Of a stretch of DNA of 56,159 nucleotides, positions 44,077-54,542 are shown in pieces. Both the position numbers and the translations under genes were made by a program. Under the pieces are notes generated by a model, which saw only the letters and a program-made list of their open reading frames with translations, made no database searches and had not been told where the DNA came from. Origin of the DNA: Thermoanaerobaculia bacterium (GTDB lineage Bacteria > Acidobacteriota > Thermoanaerobaculia > Gp7-AA8); NCBI GenBank assembly GCA_017883205.1, contig JADGNZ010000039.1, positions 1-56,159 on the forward strand. Reading direction: 5' to 3'. Numbering within the stretch: the stretch's first letter is position 1; each line of letters starts with the position of its first letter.

Positions 44077-44638
44077 CGTCGCTGCGCAATCACAGGAATC
44101 GGTGGCGGCCGACACGGGCGCTCTCGGTTCTCGCCGGCATTTCTCACCCGCTTTCACCTTCTTGCTACACCTCGTCCTTTTTCTCTGGAGTGCTTTTCCA
44201 TCGAGCGCCTTCTCCCCCCGCGCTTTTTGCGGGGGGAGAAGGTGGCGAAGCCGGATGAGGGGGGCGTAAATACGCAGGACGATCAACTACGCCTCGTCCG
44301 AACAGCCTGAAAACGCGGCACATGCACGGATGTCGTGCTCGTTGGAACGCCCCCTCACATTGGCCATCTCGCATCCTCCGATTGTTCGTATTCTTAGACA
44401 GGAATCGAGAAGGGTCCAGAGTCGAACGCAACGACGAGGCGGAGCAGACATCCAGCACGATTCCTCGCAAAGCCTATTCATGGGGCAGCGAGCCTCTCGC
44501 ACGGTTACTCCTAGGGAGGAAGTGCCGCTCTTGGCAAAGTCCGGCCGGTCCTCCGTCGATTCGACGCTCGGATGCCGAGGGTTGCGTCGGAACCACGTGC
44601 TCCCAGCGGGTACACTTACACCAGCAATGGAGGCAAAC
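44077..44638. other. Intergenic region upstream of the NHL-repeat gene
   Basis: 562 bases. The first 60 are the conserved flank also found at 22652-22703. A strong hairpin lies at 44208-44242. The frame of the downstream gene stays open leftward to 44330, but that extension has no signal peptide or family match, so I do not include it. Confidence 0.55.
44208..44242. terminator. Strong hairpin, possible terminator
   Basis: Perfect 14-bp arms (CCTTCTCCCCCCGC / GCGGGGGGAGAAGG) with a GCTTTTT loop. No T-run follows on either strand, so it may be a dispersed palindrome rather than a classical terminator of the Usp gene. Confidence 0.5.
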
Positions 44639-46669
44639 GTGACCCGTCGTTTCTGGCTGTGTGTCTGTCTGATCGTACCGGTTTCTCTTTCCGCCCAGAA
44701 CTACAGGATCGACACCGTCGCAGGAATCGGCACGTTCGGAGGCGACGGCGGTGCGGCCACCGCAGCGCTGATCAATAATGGAGCGGTTGCCGTCGATGCG
44801 AACGGCGTCGTCTACGTATCGGACCCTGGGAACAACCGCATCCGCAGGATCGACAACTCCGGCACGATCACCACGCTGACCGGCAGAGGCTACGGCACCT
44901 TCCGCGGCGACTACGGCTCGTCCGTGTTTGCAGGCATGACCACCGCGAACGTTCTCGCGCTGGATGCTGCCGGCAATCTCTACTTCACGGACGACGGCAA
45001 CCACCGAATCCGGGAAGTCACCACGAGTGGCATCGTACTGACCATCGCCGGAAACGGAAATTGCGGGACGCCGGCGGCAGGCGTCAAGGCATTGCAGGCT
45101 CCGCTCTGTGACGTCGAGAGCGTCGCCGTCGATGGGCAAGGTCGTGTCTTTTTCGGTTCCGAGAGCCAGGTCTGGATGGTGGCGGCCGACGGCACGCTGG
45201 TGCTGGTCGCCGGGAACGGCGGATTCGGCGGAAGCGGCGATGGAGGTCCGGCCGTATCGGCGCAGATCGGTTATCCGGGCAGCCTTGCCGTCGACCCCAG
45301 CGGCAATGTCTACCTCGCCGATCAATTCAATTTCGCGATTCGCGAAGTGACGACCGACAAGGTGATTCATACCGTCGTAACCATCAACGATAGCGCCGCA
45401 ACGACGATCGAGCTCGCCATCGACCCCTCAGGCACACTCTTTTATGTGACCGGCGTCAAACAGGTCTTCAAGTTTCAGGGCTCGCCGGTCATCGTGGCCA
45501 CGCTGACGGGAGTCTCAACGGCCGACTACCTTGCCGTCGACCGGACCGGCGCCCTTTACGTCTCTTCCATCACCGATGAGCGGGTCCTGAAGATCAGCAA
45601 CGGAAGCACAGCCGTCATCGCCGGCGCCTATCCATACACTCTCGACCCGCTTCCCAGCCCGGCGCGCAATGTTCGCCTGCATCTCAATCCGCTGCTGATC
45701 GGTCTGGCGGTCGACTCCGCGGGGAACGTCTATTTTCCGGAGCTGGCCGGCGATCTCGTGCAGCGCATCGACAAAGTGACGCCCGCGGGAACGATGAGCG
45801 CGCTGAATACGCCGGCCAAACTTCCGACCGGCGGCGATTTCACCGTCCAGGCCGTGGCCATCGGTCCGAACAGCACCATCTACTTCAGCACCTTCAACCA
45901 GGTTTACCGCTTGGAGTCCAACGGTACCGTCACGCTGATCGCAGGCGTTCCCGGATTCTCGTCGCCGCTGGGCGACGGAGGTCCGGCCACGGCCGCCACC
46001 ATCACCAATCCGTCGAGTCTGGCCTTCGACACATTCGGGAACCTCTACATCACCGAGCCGTTCGACAGCCGCGTACGCAAAGTGACGCCGCAAGGCACGA
46101 TCACCACCTTTGCCGGTACTGGTCACTCAGGCTACAGCGGCGATGGCGGGCCGGCCTCGGCCGCGCTGCTTTCGACGCCGGTCGATGTGAAGACCGACAA
46201 CAACGGGAATGTCTTCATCGGCGACCTGACCGCCTCGGTCGTCCGAAAGGTCAATTCGAACGGCATCATCTCCACGGTCGCCGGCAACGGCACAAAGGGT
46301 TTCAGCGGCGATGGTGGCCCGGCCACGCAGGCGATGATCAGCGGCGGCGCCGCGATTGCGGTTGATCCGTCCGGCAACCTCTTCATCGCCGACCATCCTT
46401 CCGCAGCATCCACAATCTCTCCCGCCACCGACAACAACCGCATCCGCATGGTGAATACCTCGGGTGTCATCACGACGCTCGCCGGTCCCGCCTACGGCTA
46501 CAACGGTGAAGGCGTCGCTGCGACCGCGGCAGCGATGGGCAATCCGGTCGCTCTCGCCGCCGACGCGCAGGGCAACATCTACGTGAACGAATCCGGCACC
46601 CAGCGCATCCAAAAACTCACCCCCCTGGCCAATCCGGTCCAGAACAAGCGACACGCGTGTTGTAAGTAA
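44639..46669 (+). CDS. Secreted NHL-repeat beta-propeller protein
   Basis: About 676 residues from GTG at 44639, chosen because GGAGG lies 6 nt upstream and the signal peptide (RRFWLCVCLIVPVSLSAQ) follows directly; ATG at 44627 is possible. The mature protein is a chain of ten or more NHL-type repeats with the motif FGGDGGAATAA, LAVDPSGNVYLAD, NRIRRI and TVAGNG. Such proteins fold as six-bladed propellers, probably two here, and are often surface or extracellular binding scaffolds in soil bacteria. No transmembrane anchor or sorting signal is visible at the C-terminus, which ends NKRHACCK. Ligand unknown. Confidence 0.87.
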   Translation: MTRRFWLCVCLIVPVSLSAQNYRIDTVAGIGTFGGDGGAATAALINNGAVAVDANGVVYVSDPGNNRIRRIDNSGTITTLTGRGYGTFRGDYGSSVFAGMTTANVLALDAAGNLYFTDDGNHRIREVTTSGIVLTIAGNGNCGTPAAGVKALQAPLCDVESVAVDGQGRVFFGSESQVWMVAADGTLVLVAGNGGFGGSGDGGPAVSAQIGYPGSLAVDPSGNVYLADQFNFAIREVTTDKVIHTVVTINDSAATTIELAIDPSGTLFYVTGVKQVFKFQGSPVIVATLTGVSTADYLAVDRTGALYVSSITDERVLKISNGSTAVIAGAYPYTLDPLPSPARNVRLHLNPLLIGLAVDSAGNVYFPELAGDLVQRIDKVTPAGTMSALNTPAKLPTGGDFTVQAVAIGPNSTIYFSTFNQVYRLESNGTVTLIAGVPGFSSPLGDGGPATAATITNPSSLAFDTFGNLYITEPFDSRVRKVTPQGTITTFAGTGHSGYSGDGGPASAALLSTPVDVKTDNNGNVFIGDLTASVVRKVNSNGIISTVAGNGTKGFSGDGGPATQAMISGGAAIAVDPSGNLFIADHPSAASTISPATDNNRIRMVNTSGVITTLAGPAYGYNGEGVAATAAAMGNPVALAADAQGNIYVNESGTQRIQKLTPLANPVQNKRHACCK

Positions 46670-46771
46670 CCGAATCGGCCGCGGCGAAGCGCGCACCCCG
46701 CCTTCGCCGCGGTCCGTACGGTATCTGCGATAACGCGTGGCCGAGGCAAAGTCGGTGCCCCGTCGCAAGGA

Positions 46772-46818
46772 GTGCGGTCGTCTCGACCGCGGGCACTCGG
46801 GCGTCCTCGCCTGAGTGC
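46772..46818. repeat. Nested inverted repeats downstream of the NHL gene
   Basis: GCGGTCG-TCT-CGACCGC (46774-46790) is followed by GCACTCGGGCG-TCCT-CGCCTGAGTGC (46793-46818). They lie 100-150 nt past the NHL stop, with no other gene in the 283-base gap, and may serve as a bidirectional terminator or dispersed element. Confidence 0.55.
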
Positions 46819-46952
46819 TGTCGGGCGGCGGCCGAAATCCGTCAACCGCGCTCGGCCTACAGAAATACGGCTGCGGATCGTCTATCGCGCAACACTCCTA
46901 GCCCTGGTGCGGCGTCGCGGAGAATGGGGAAGATGCAAGAGTAATTGATGCA

Positions 46953-47987
46953 TCAGGAGCTCAACTCTTCCCACGCCCGCGGATGACTCTTTTCCAGCGC
47001 TTCACGCACCGAAACGAGCGCTCTGCGAAAGTATTTGACCGCACGGCGAGGAACCTCATCCAACGCCGCGGCAAGAGCACCGGGACGGCTGTCGCCCAAC
47101 GCGGCGCAGAGAACAATCGCCTGGGTGCGATCCTTCTGCGACTTTGAGTCGCCGCCGTGGCGCAGCTCGGAGACGATCAACTTGTGAATGGCGAAGCGCT
47201 CCGGGATCGGAACACGCACCGCACACGATCCTTCTTGCGCGAGGACCGTTGTGAACTGCGACTCTTTGAGCAGGTAGCCGAGGAAGGGGAGCGTGGTCGC
47301 CTGCGCATGCAACTCAGGAATGGCGATCGATCCGATCTCCTCTCCTCGGGCGGGCGCGAGCAACTCGATCTGAAACGTGGACCGCCCACGCTGTTTGTAG
47401 GAGGTGGCGGGCGTTCGCGGATCGAGCTGCGGCAGCTCGACAAACTCGATACCGGAGTCGCGAAGGATCTCGACAAACGGATGTTTCGGTGGACTCACGA
47501 ACGCCAACGGCCCTCCTCGGGCGAGATCGACGTCTTCGGTCCGATACGACGGCGCGCGAACGCCGAGCCGGTTCAGGATCGCGCCGTACGCGTGCGAGCC
47601 GACCAGCAGACCGCCTGCCGCAAAGAAACTGTGGTTGTGCAAGGCAGCGAGTGTGGCGAACGTCCTCGAGTCGGCGAGCTGAAACCCCTCCCGCCCGAGA
47701 AGACGAATGAGCGGCGCCATTCGCTTGGTCTCGGCAATCCTCGTGTTCAACTCGTCCGCGGCCGCATCGGCCTCGCTGCTCCCGACAGGGCCGGCCACAT
47801 ATCTCTCCCGCTTCGCTCCGAGGGCGTCGTAGAACTGATGCGCATAGAACTCGAATCGCGACGCGTTCCGGCGCCTCAGAACACTTCCCGGCGTCCCCAC
47901 GAAGACCGTCTCCTGCGCGAGCGCAAACGCCTCGATCTCCGAGAAGAGAGTCGTCAGCGAAGCGGGGTGGAGAGGGTAGGTGGCCAT
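46953..47987 (-). CDS. GSU2403-type nucleotidyltransferase-fold protein
   Basis: 344 residues. The central part FFAAGGLLVGSHAYGAILNR ... TEDVDLARGG carries the G-S and D-x-D pattern of the polymerase-beta nucleotidyltransferase fold (NTP_transf_8/GSU2403 family). An N-terminal helical region (RIAETKRMAPLIRLLGREGF) and C-terminal helices (FAIHKLIVSELRHGGDSKSQ ... KDRTQAIVLCAAL) resemble those of AbiEii/MNT-like proteins. The biochemical role is unknown. It lies 273 nt downstream of the giant STAND gene on the same strand, a context that suggests defence, but shared transcription is not proved. Confidence 0.8.
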   Translation of the reverse strand: MATYPLHPASLTTLFSEIEAFALAQETVFVGTPGSVLRRRNASRFEFYAHQFYDALGAKRERYVAGPVGSSEADAAADELNTRIAETKRMAPLIRLLGREGFQLADSRTFATLAALHNHSFFAAGGLLVGSHAYGAILNRLGVRAPSYRTEDVDLARGGPLAFVSPPKHPFVEILRDSGIEFVELPQLDPRTPATSYKQRGRSTFQIELLAPARGEEIGSIAIPELHAQATTLPFLGYLLKESQFTTVLAQEGSCAVRVPIPERFAIHKLIVSELRHGGDSKSQKDRTQAIVLCAALGDSRPGALAAALDEVPRRAVKYFRRALVSVREALEKSHPRAWEELSS

Positions 47988-48260
47988 GAGTATCCGTCAG
48001 CCGCGAATTCTAGCGGATACTGGTCGTATCAGCTACAGTGGCTAGCGAGTCAATGGATGTCAAACTCTGGATTTCAGTCTGCTCGTCACCCTTGATGCTC
48101 GCTGAAAGGGAGTGTGGCGCGCACAGCGCGACGACTGCGTCTTATCTCGGCGATGAGCCACGCCCTGGCGCGATTGCGCGAGACGACAGCAATCCCCGCG
48201 ATATGAGAGGTGACCAACCGCAGGGCCGACAAGGGCCGCGCGGGAAGCGGTGTCTGGCCG

Positions 48261-51200
48261 TCACGTTACAATGATCGTACGTGTAGTTCGTTGCATTTTC
48301 GGAGGCTTCGTGCCCCAGCGATCGAGGCGGCGACGCGTCAGCGCCTCGCTAATCACGAATGCATAACCATCGCTGCGCAGGCGCGTTAGCAGCGGCGATT
48401 CGAGCGAGACGCGGTATCCCGAACCTGCGGATTGGTAAAACCCGTCGCGTGCTCGCACACCGTCGGCCCACCAACCCGATGAGACCATCCGCCGTCCAGC
48501 GAGACTCAGATGCATCGCAAAGGGCGATTCAAACGTCAGACGGTACCGGTCAATCAGCTCGCGCGAGACACTCGCGACAACGGCTGGCAGAGCGTGCCAC
48601 CAGACGCCGGTATGGAGAGCGATCGCGCTGCGGGTCCCTCGCGGCACCGCAACTTGCCGATGCAGGTGGTGTTGCGCCAGTTCAATCGTGACGCTCCGCT
48701 CATCGTCTCGGGCGGCGAGAACTTCGATGTACGCCCGCGGATTAACCGCGATCGTGCCAGCCGCGAGCGCGGGAACGGATGCAGAGTCGATAACGCAGCT
48801 CACGCGGAAGATGTTCTCGCTCCACTCGCGCGTGCCGTGCGTGCCGCTGTCGAAGAGCACCACCGGCCCATCAGGTGCGACCTCTTCACGCGTCGGAACG
48901 CCCTCGAAGGACAGCCAGGCGTCAGTTCCTTCCTCCGAAGGCGCCTCACGGAGCCGGAGGTCTGCGGGTTTCGCCGCGGGCCACTGGAACGGCAAGGCGG
49001 CGTCGTAAAGCGGGAAAATCTGCGACAGCACCCCCTGTGTTCTCGCATCGGCTTCTTTCCCTCCCGTTATTTCACCGAACACCTTCGCGGCAGCGTGGTA
49101 GAAGACGCGCGAGATCGTTGCTTCAAACGGGACAACGTCTTTCTCCGCAGGCGACGAGAAGTCTGCCCACTCGCTCTTCTCAGCTTCAAAGGAGGCGTGG
49201 AAGTCGAAGCCGGCAGAATGCAGTGCGCGCTCGATCCGCCAATCGATCTCGCCCATGTCGAGGTGCAGCACCTCCGCTGCGTACCTCTCGCGTTCTCGAA
49301 TCCGGATCATCACGCGCTCCAGCGTGCGGTTGAAGTCCAGCGAGGGACGAAGGACGCCGCTCGGCACCTCAATGGATGGGGGCGTTGCGCGAAGGATGGG
49401 GGGCGCTGTAGCGTTCGCCGCTTCAGCGCTCACAGCACGAAGGACTCGGGTCAGGTGATGAAGTATCGCCGCGTGCGTATCCGTGTCCCGAATGGAGCGG
49501 ATTTGCAACTGCCAGGGTTGGAGAAGAGCCGGCGCGCGTAGCGCGAGGGCATCCAGCACGAGTGCTGCTAGGACGCGGAGCGTGTCGTCCCTGTGCGAGA
49601 GCCAGCCGACGAGTTGCTCGATGGTGGACGCCGGTTCCTCGACTGCAAGATCGGTCAGTAGGTGTGTCAGTGCGATGCGGCGGTGCAACGCGGGCTGCTT
49701 CCACTCCGAGCTAATCAGATCAAAGGCAATCTGCGGTAACGGGTTCAGCACGAGCGGCGAGGTACGCAGCCAGCCAAATGGGTCGTTTTCTAATGCCGGG
49801 AGCGCAACGAAGAGCGATTTCACGGAGGTGTGGAATGCCTCGTACACGGGCACTATCAAGGGATGGTATGCCGCGGGAAAGCGGTCCAGCGCGCGCACCA
49901 GAAGTGTCGCGGCACCGAAGGCGACTCCGGACTCCTCAGCGTGCTCGGCGATGAATCGGAGCAGGAACTGGAGTGTGTCCTCCGGGTCGTCATCAATGAG
50001 CGGCAGCAGGTAATCGAGCTTCTTATCGTGAAGCCCCCAACTGTGAATCGCCGCGAATGCCCGGCGCAGCATCTCGTGCTGCTGCTTGCGTGCTCCAAGT
50101 GCGCCGTAGCGATCGCCAATGCGTGCGTACTCCGGGTCGGAATCGAAGCTCATCCGGTTCCCGATTGTCTCCACAACCGCGTCCAGTAGCGCCACGTCCG
50201 CCGCACTGTCTACAAGACGTTCACGCGCACTGCGCAACCCATCTGACGCGAAGAAGAGTTTCCCAACGTCCTGCAGCGCGTCGTAAATCCGAGCGTACTC
50301 TCCGAGCGACGCTGCCGCCACCTCGGTCAGTTCCTGCTGTGTGTATGCCATCCCGTCGATCTCGACGGACCGCTCGGCGCGGTCAAGGTCGTGCGTCGCC
50401 GGAGTGCTCGCCGCTTTGAGTTCTGGCGGTGTCGCTCCCGTTTCAATGGCGTTGAGATATCGATCGCAGTCTCCGCGCAGTTCGGGCGGAATCTCATCGA
50501 TGAACGTCTGCTGCACGCGGCGTCGGATCCACTGCGCTGCATCGGCGTCGGAACCTGTTTCCGCAGAGCGTAGGATCGCCGCCCGCGCGCGGAGCCGATC
50601 GCGTGTGCCATCTCCCTCATCCCACGTGCATTCATCGATGCACTCGGACCACACGTACGAAAGACGCGGCGGCGCGCTCTCCACCGTCTGCAAGAATTTT
50701 GCGAGACACGCTGAGTACCGCCACTGTCCCACAGTGTGGGCGTACGTCCGCAGCAGATTCGCGGCAAGCAGCTGGTCGTGCTCAAGCGCGATGTCGAACG
50801 CATAGTGATAGAACCACTTTGTCCCTTTCCCGTCCGTCACGCTACCCATCCATCGACACCAATCGAGAATGTCCGCCAGGCGCAGTGGCGTACCGGCGCG
50901 ATCCACGCGATCGACGATCTTCGCGGCGTCAATTAGCGCATCGACCGTGTGATCCTTCCGCACGCCGTAGCCTCGTGCCGCGCGCACGCCTTCATCTCTC
51001 CACGCGCGTGCTCGTGCCGTGAGTCCAATTCGCGCCGCAAGCTCCGATGCGCGGAGGAGCTGACTGGACCGGTCGAACGTGGTCACAACGTTTTTAGCAA
51101 CCTTCTCGTGGAGTGCTTCAGCGAGAGGCTTCAACTCCTTGTGGATGCGCGGGAACTCGGAAGCGATCTCCAGCGCTTCAAGTTCTGCCGCGTAGTCATG

Positions 51201-54200
51201 CACTACTACTCCGAGGCCGAACTGGAATGTGATGAGCTCGGACGAACCCCAACGCCCCAGCTGATCGATCAACAAGGCTGGATTACCCTGCGCGCGCATG
51301 AAGCCATGAGTGATGTCGCGGAGAAGGCGGGCTACATCGTGCCGAATAGGCGGGAACACCTCGTATACACGCTCCGTCTCCGGCTTCCGATGCGAGATTA
51401 GTAATTCAAGGGGACGCAGGAACTCTGTTGCGTCCGACAGCATGTGTCGCGAGAGCGATACTCGGGCACGCATGGTCATTGCCATCGCGCGCCAGTAAAC
51501 CGAAAGCCAACTCCCCGCCTGCAGCAGGTAATCGTTGACTGTTTCGTATTCGAGATCGCGTTCCGCACCGACGAGTGCTGCGACGTAGGACCGAACGTAA
51601 ATAGCGAGGGATCGTCCTCCCCGCATGAACGCATCGTTATCCGTTGGCGGAAGGTACGTCTCCTCGCCCAAAAGGCCACGCACCGTATGCGTCGAACAGC
51701 CCCGCAGTGCGGCCTCACCCGCGAGGCGCACGCGTTGGTGGGGCTCGGCCTCCGCGGCGGCCAGAAAGAGGGCTGCAGCAGCGTCTTCGTCAGGGGCTCG
51801 GTGAGCAGCAGCGATCGTGGCTTCGGTTCGCCACGCGGCGAGTAGCTCTCGGGCTTCGTCCCCGCGCTGTTCAAGCCTCTTCGTCACCTCGTCAATGGCC
51901 GTGGAATTCACCCGCTCCAGGAGTGCAAGGAGATCTGGCAGGAGGACGAGTGCCGACGACGTGCCCTCCACCCTCGCCTCATGATCGCGAAGGCGGAATA
52001 ACGTGTCTGATAGGTACGAGGCGGGGGTGCGGCTATACGCCGCGACGACTCGCGCAACCTGCATCATGTCTGGCGCGTTGTCGATGTTCTGTGGGATGTT
52101 GCGAAGGAAAGAGCGAGCAACGTCGGTAGCAACGTCGCGACGATCAATGCGCGCCAGCGCAATGAGCACATCGGCGATGTCCGAGATCGAGCGGCCGTCG
52201 AGCGCGTCGGACGTACGCACGAGCGCCGACTCGGGATCGTCGAGCGCGAGCAGCGTCCGTATGAGTTGCGGCACGTCGAGGTGATAGGAGAGTTGGAGGT
52301 GCGTGTTGTTCAGGAGGGAGGTAAGCCGCGCAACGGCAACGGCATCAGCAACAGTTGCCGCTACGCCGATGACGTCGCGGATCGTACGCTTAACGCGAGA
52401 CGCGGGAACCCCCGTACCGATGGCACCGTCAACAAATGCCTCGTTTACGATGGCGATCGCCGTCAGGGTCTCACCCGCAAGCCGTGCCGCGGTGACGATG
52501 TGCTCATACCACGTGCGAGTCGACGCTCGCGTCGACTGGAGGAACTGAAAAATGCGTACATCGAGGTCACGAACTTCGACATCCGACAGGTGCGACACTA
52601 CAAACTCTCGAAAGCTGTTGTGGAAGATGCGGCATCCCGCTGCGGAGACGAGTAGGAGATGCCGCACCTTGGCGTAGGCTCGCGACGCTTCAAATGCCTC
52701 CAATCCCGTAAGTGCCGGGAGCTCGGTCGGGTGCACGGGGAACGGCACCCGGGCGAGGACGCCGCAGGTTCTTGCGAACGCCAAGTCGCTGGCTTCACTC
52801 CACAACGTGGAGTAGTACGCGTCGATATCACCCGTGTACGGCGGAATCTCCCCAATCGCACGGTCAATATCGGCGGTATCGACCTCCGTCAGACGCTCGG
52901 CCACATACCGCAGGTAGAGCGGCAGACCTTCGCCGAGCCGTGCTGCTGCAGCCACCTGCTCACCCGAAAAGCGCTCTCGGATCGCGGCGTATCTGCACAG
53001 ATACTCTTGTGCCTGTGCCTCGGTAAACGGAGGAACGGCGTACTGTCGGTCGGTACCACATGTTAGCTGGATCGACCGCGGTGCATACGAAATGCTCTGC
53101 GACCCGAGGAGGCAGCGCACGCCAGCCGGCAGGACATCCGGCAGGACTGAGAAGAGCTTTTGCGTGTCGTCGGCCGTACGCGCGCGTGCGATGTGATCAA
53201 GGCCGTCAACGATGAGAACAAGCACCTTGCCGTCCGCGCGGAACCGCTCGCCCGCTGCGGCAAGGAGTTGGAGCAGTCGTTGTGGGGAGTAATCGTACCG
53301 TCGCGCCGACGGCAATACGTCGTCGCCAAATGACGCGTAGAGCTGTTCGATGATCGACTTCACGAACTCCTCGCGGGTGACTCGCCGCACGGCGTCCGGG
53401 TCCGTCAAACGGATGAAGCCGTAGTAGCGCACAACCGGTCGTACGTCGCGTTGCAAGCGCTCCGCGACCTGCGTAAGGAGCGTTGATTTGCCGCTTCCCG
53501 GCGGCCCGAGGACAGCGCTGTAGCCATCTGCATGACGGTCCAGAAGCGCCACCACGTCCTCCACCGCGTTCGAAAGATCGATCAGTGTTTTTGTATCAAC
53601 CGGGAAGATCTGCGGGAGCGTGCTGCGGTCGATTGGCAGGGCCTCGAGCACTGCTTCGCGCGTAATAGGCGTCGACCGCCGCGCCTCGTACCACCCTTGC
53701 ACTTGTTCGAAGAACACGGCGGCAGCCATCGCGGGGAGCCCGAGACGCCGTTCGACGTACTCTGCACGCACCTGCGCGCGCAGTTCATCGAGGCCAGGCT
53801 GCCGCAGGTCGAATCTGATACTGCGGAGAAACCGGCCTAACCGTTCAGCGGTGGGGTTTTCGACGGCAGCGCGCAGCCTCTTGTGCGCGGTCTTCTGCTT
53901 TCGTCCTTCGATGAAATCCACGGCAAATCGGTCACCGTCGAGCAACTTTGCGAGGTCTGCACCGGCGGCTCGATTCGAGAACACGTGAATGAACAGCGGC
54001 TTCTTGGAGTCTTCGTATCTGAGCCACGTAGTCCACAAACGAAGAATCGTGAGCTTGATCTTATGTGGATCGTCGAGGAGGTCATCGAGATCGATCAGCG
54101 CATGCGCTGATATGGCGTGCTTGGCCTGAAGTGCATCGATCCGATCACGCGATTCGACCACCACGTCTCCCGCTGGGTCGTACTCGGCGGGCTCATGCCG

Positions 54201-54329
54201 GACGCTCTGAATCGCCGGATCTTCCAGCATGCGGAGACACTCGCGTCCGAGGACTACCTCCTCGTACGCGTCGCCACGCCGTCGCGCCGCACTGACCTTG
54301 AAAGGATGTTCGGATCCCACGACGCTCAT
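48261..54329 (-). CDS. Giant Avs-like protein: PD-(D/E)xK nuclease, STAND NTPase, helical-repeat sensor
   Basis: 2022 residues, one open frame. Residues about 15-150 resemble a Cap4/DUF4297-type endonuclease: RRGDAYEEVVLGRECLRML, Asp55 in GDVVVE and Q-A-K (68-70) in DALQAKH, then FIHVFSNRA. A STAND/NACHT NTPase follows: Walker A GPPGSGKST (275-283), Walker B VLIVDGLDH (Asp375, Asp378), a GLPLYL motif (468-473) and a winged-helix ending FHNSFREFV (569-577). The remaining 1400 residues are helical repeats and a beta-rich C-terminus (about 1750-2022). This order is that of antiviral STAND (Avs) proteins, in which the C-terminal part senses phage terminase or portal and activates the nuclease. 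Ligand is unknown and the similarity is inferred from architecture. No strong ribosome binding site is seen before the ATG. Confidence 0.8.
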   Translation of the reverse strand: MSVVGSEHPFKVSAARRRGDAYEEVVLGRECLRMLEDPAIQSVRHEPAEYDPAGDVVVESRDRIDALQAKHAISAHALIDLDDLLDDPHKIKLTILRLWTTWLRYEDSKKPLFIHVFSNRAAGADLAKLLDGDRFAVDFIEGRKQKTAHKRLRAAVENPTAERLGRFLRSIRFDLRQPGLDELRAQVRAEYVERRLGLPAMAAAVFFEQVQGWYEARRSTPITREAVLEALPIDRSTLPQIFPVDTKTLIDLSNAVEDVVALLDRHADGYSAVLGPPGSGKSTLLTQVAERLQRDVRPVVRYYGFIRLTDPDAVRRVTREEFVKSIIEQLYASFGDDVLPSARRYDYSPQRLLQLLAAAGERFRADGKVLVLIVDGLDHIARARTADDTQKLFSVLPDVLPAGVRCLLGSQSISYAPRSIQLTCGTDRQYAVPPFTEAQAQEYLCRYAAIRERFSGEQVAAAARLGEGLPLYLRYVAERLTEVDTADIDRAIGEIPPYTGDIDAYYSTLWSEASDLAFARTCGVLARVPFPVHPTELPALTGLEAFEASRAYAKVRHLLLVSAAGCRIFHNSFREFVVSHLSDVEVRDLDVRIFQFLQSTRASTRTWYEHIVTAARLAGETLTAIAIVNEAFVDGAIGTGVPASRVKRTIRDVIGVAATVADAVAVARLTSLLNNTHLQLSYHLDVPQLIRTLLALDDPESALVRTSDALDGRSISDIADVLIALARIDRRDVATDVARSFLRNIPQNIDNAPDMMQVARVVAAYSRTPASYLSDTLFRLRDHEARVEGTSSALVLLPDLLALLERVNSTAIDEVTKRLEQRGDEARELLAAWRTEATIAAAHRAPDEDAAAALFLAAAEAEPHQRVRLAGEAALRGCSTHTVRGLLGEETYLPPTDNDAFMRGGRSLAIYVRSYVAALVGAERDLEYETVNDYLLQAGSWLSVYWRAMAMTMRARVSLSRHMLSDATEFLRPLELLISHRKPETERVYEVFPPIRHDVARLLRDITHGFMRAQGNPALLIDQLGRWGSSELITFQFGLGVVVHDYAAELEALEIASEFPRIHKELKPLAEALHEKVAKNVVTTFDRSSQLLRASELAARIGLTARARAWRDEGVRAARGYGVRKDHTVDALIDAAKIVDRVDRAGTPLRLADILDWCRWMGSVTDGKGTKWFYHYAFDIALEHDQLLAANLLRTYAHTVGQWRYSACLAKFLQTVESAPPRLSYVWSECIDECTWDEGDGTRDRLRARAAILRSAETGSDADAAQWIRRRVQQTFIDEIPPELRGDCDRYLNAIETGATPPELKAASTPATHDLDRAERSVEIDGMAYTQQELTEVAAASLGEYARIYDALQDVGKLFFASDGLRSARERLVDSAADVALLDAVVETIGNRMSFDSDPEYARIGDRYGALGARKQQHEMLRRAFAAIHSWGLHDKKLDYLLPLIDDDPEDTLQFLLRFIAEHAEESGVAFGAATLLVRALDRFPAAYHPLIVPVYEAFHTSVKSLFVALPALENDPFGWLRTSPLVLNPLPQIAFDLISSEWKQPALHRRIALTHLLTDLAVEEPASTIEQLVGWLSHRDDTLRVLAALVLDALALRAPALLQPWQLQIRSIRDTDTHAAILHHLTRVLRAVSAEAANATAPPILRATPPSIEVPSGVLRPSLDFNRTLERVMIRIRERERYAAEVLHLDMGEIDWRIERALHSAGFDFHASFEAEKSEWADFSSPAEKDVVPFEATISRVFYHAAAKVFGEITGGKEADARTQGVLSQIFPLYDAALPFQWPAAKPADLRLREAPSEEGTDAWLSFEGVPTREEVAPDGPVVLFDSGTHGTREWSENIFRVSCVIDSASVPALAAGTIAVNPRAYIEVLAARDDERSVTIELAQHHLHRQVAVPRGTRSAIALHTGVWWHALPAVVASVSRELIDRYRLTFESPFAMHLSLAGRRMVSSGWWADGVRARDGFYQSAGSGYRVSLESPLLTRLRSDGYAFVISEALTRRRLDRWGTKPPKMQRTTRTIIVT

Positions 54330-54542
54330 CCTATGTCGAAGATCATCTGTTCCGGGGGAACCTAGGAGTCTGCGCGCCAGAAACTGGCACGAGAGAATTC
54401 AGCTTTCGAGGTTGCCCTACAATCGAAAATTCACAGGGTGCGAGGGGTCAGAGTACCCCGAAAATGAGCGATTTTCGTTCTGTCGCGCAAACTCCTAGCC
54501 TTCGGTTCGTCAGCGTGTCGTGATCGGCGAACTTCGAGGCTT

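Noticed and set aside
44330-44638. Upstream extension of the NHL-repeat protein
   Set aside because: It would place about 100 unrelated residues before an evident signal peptide; GTG at 44639 has a good ribosome binding site.
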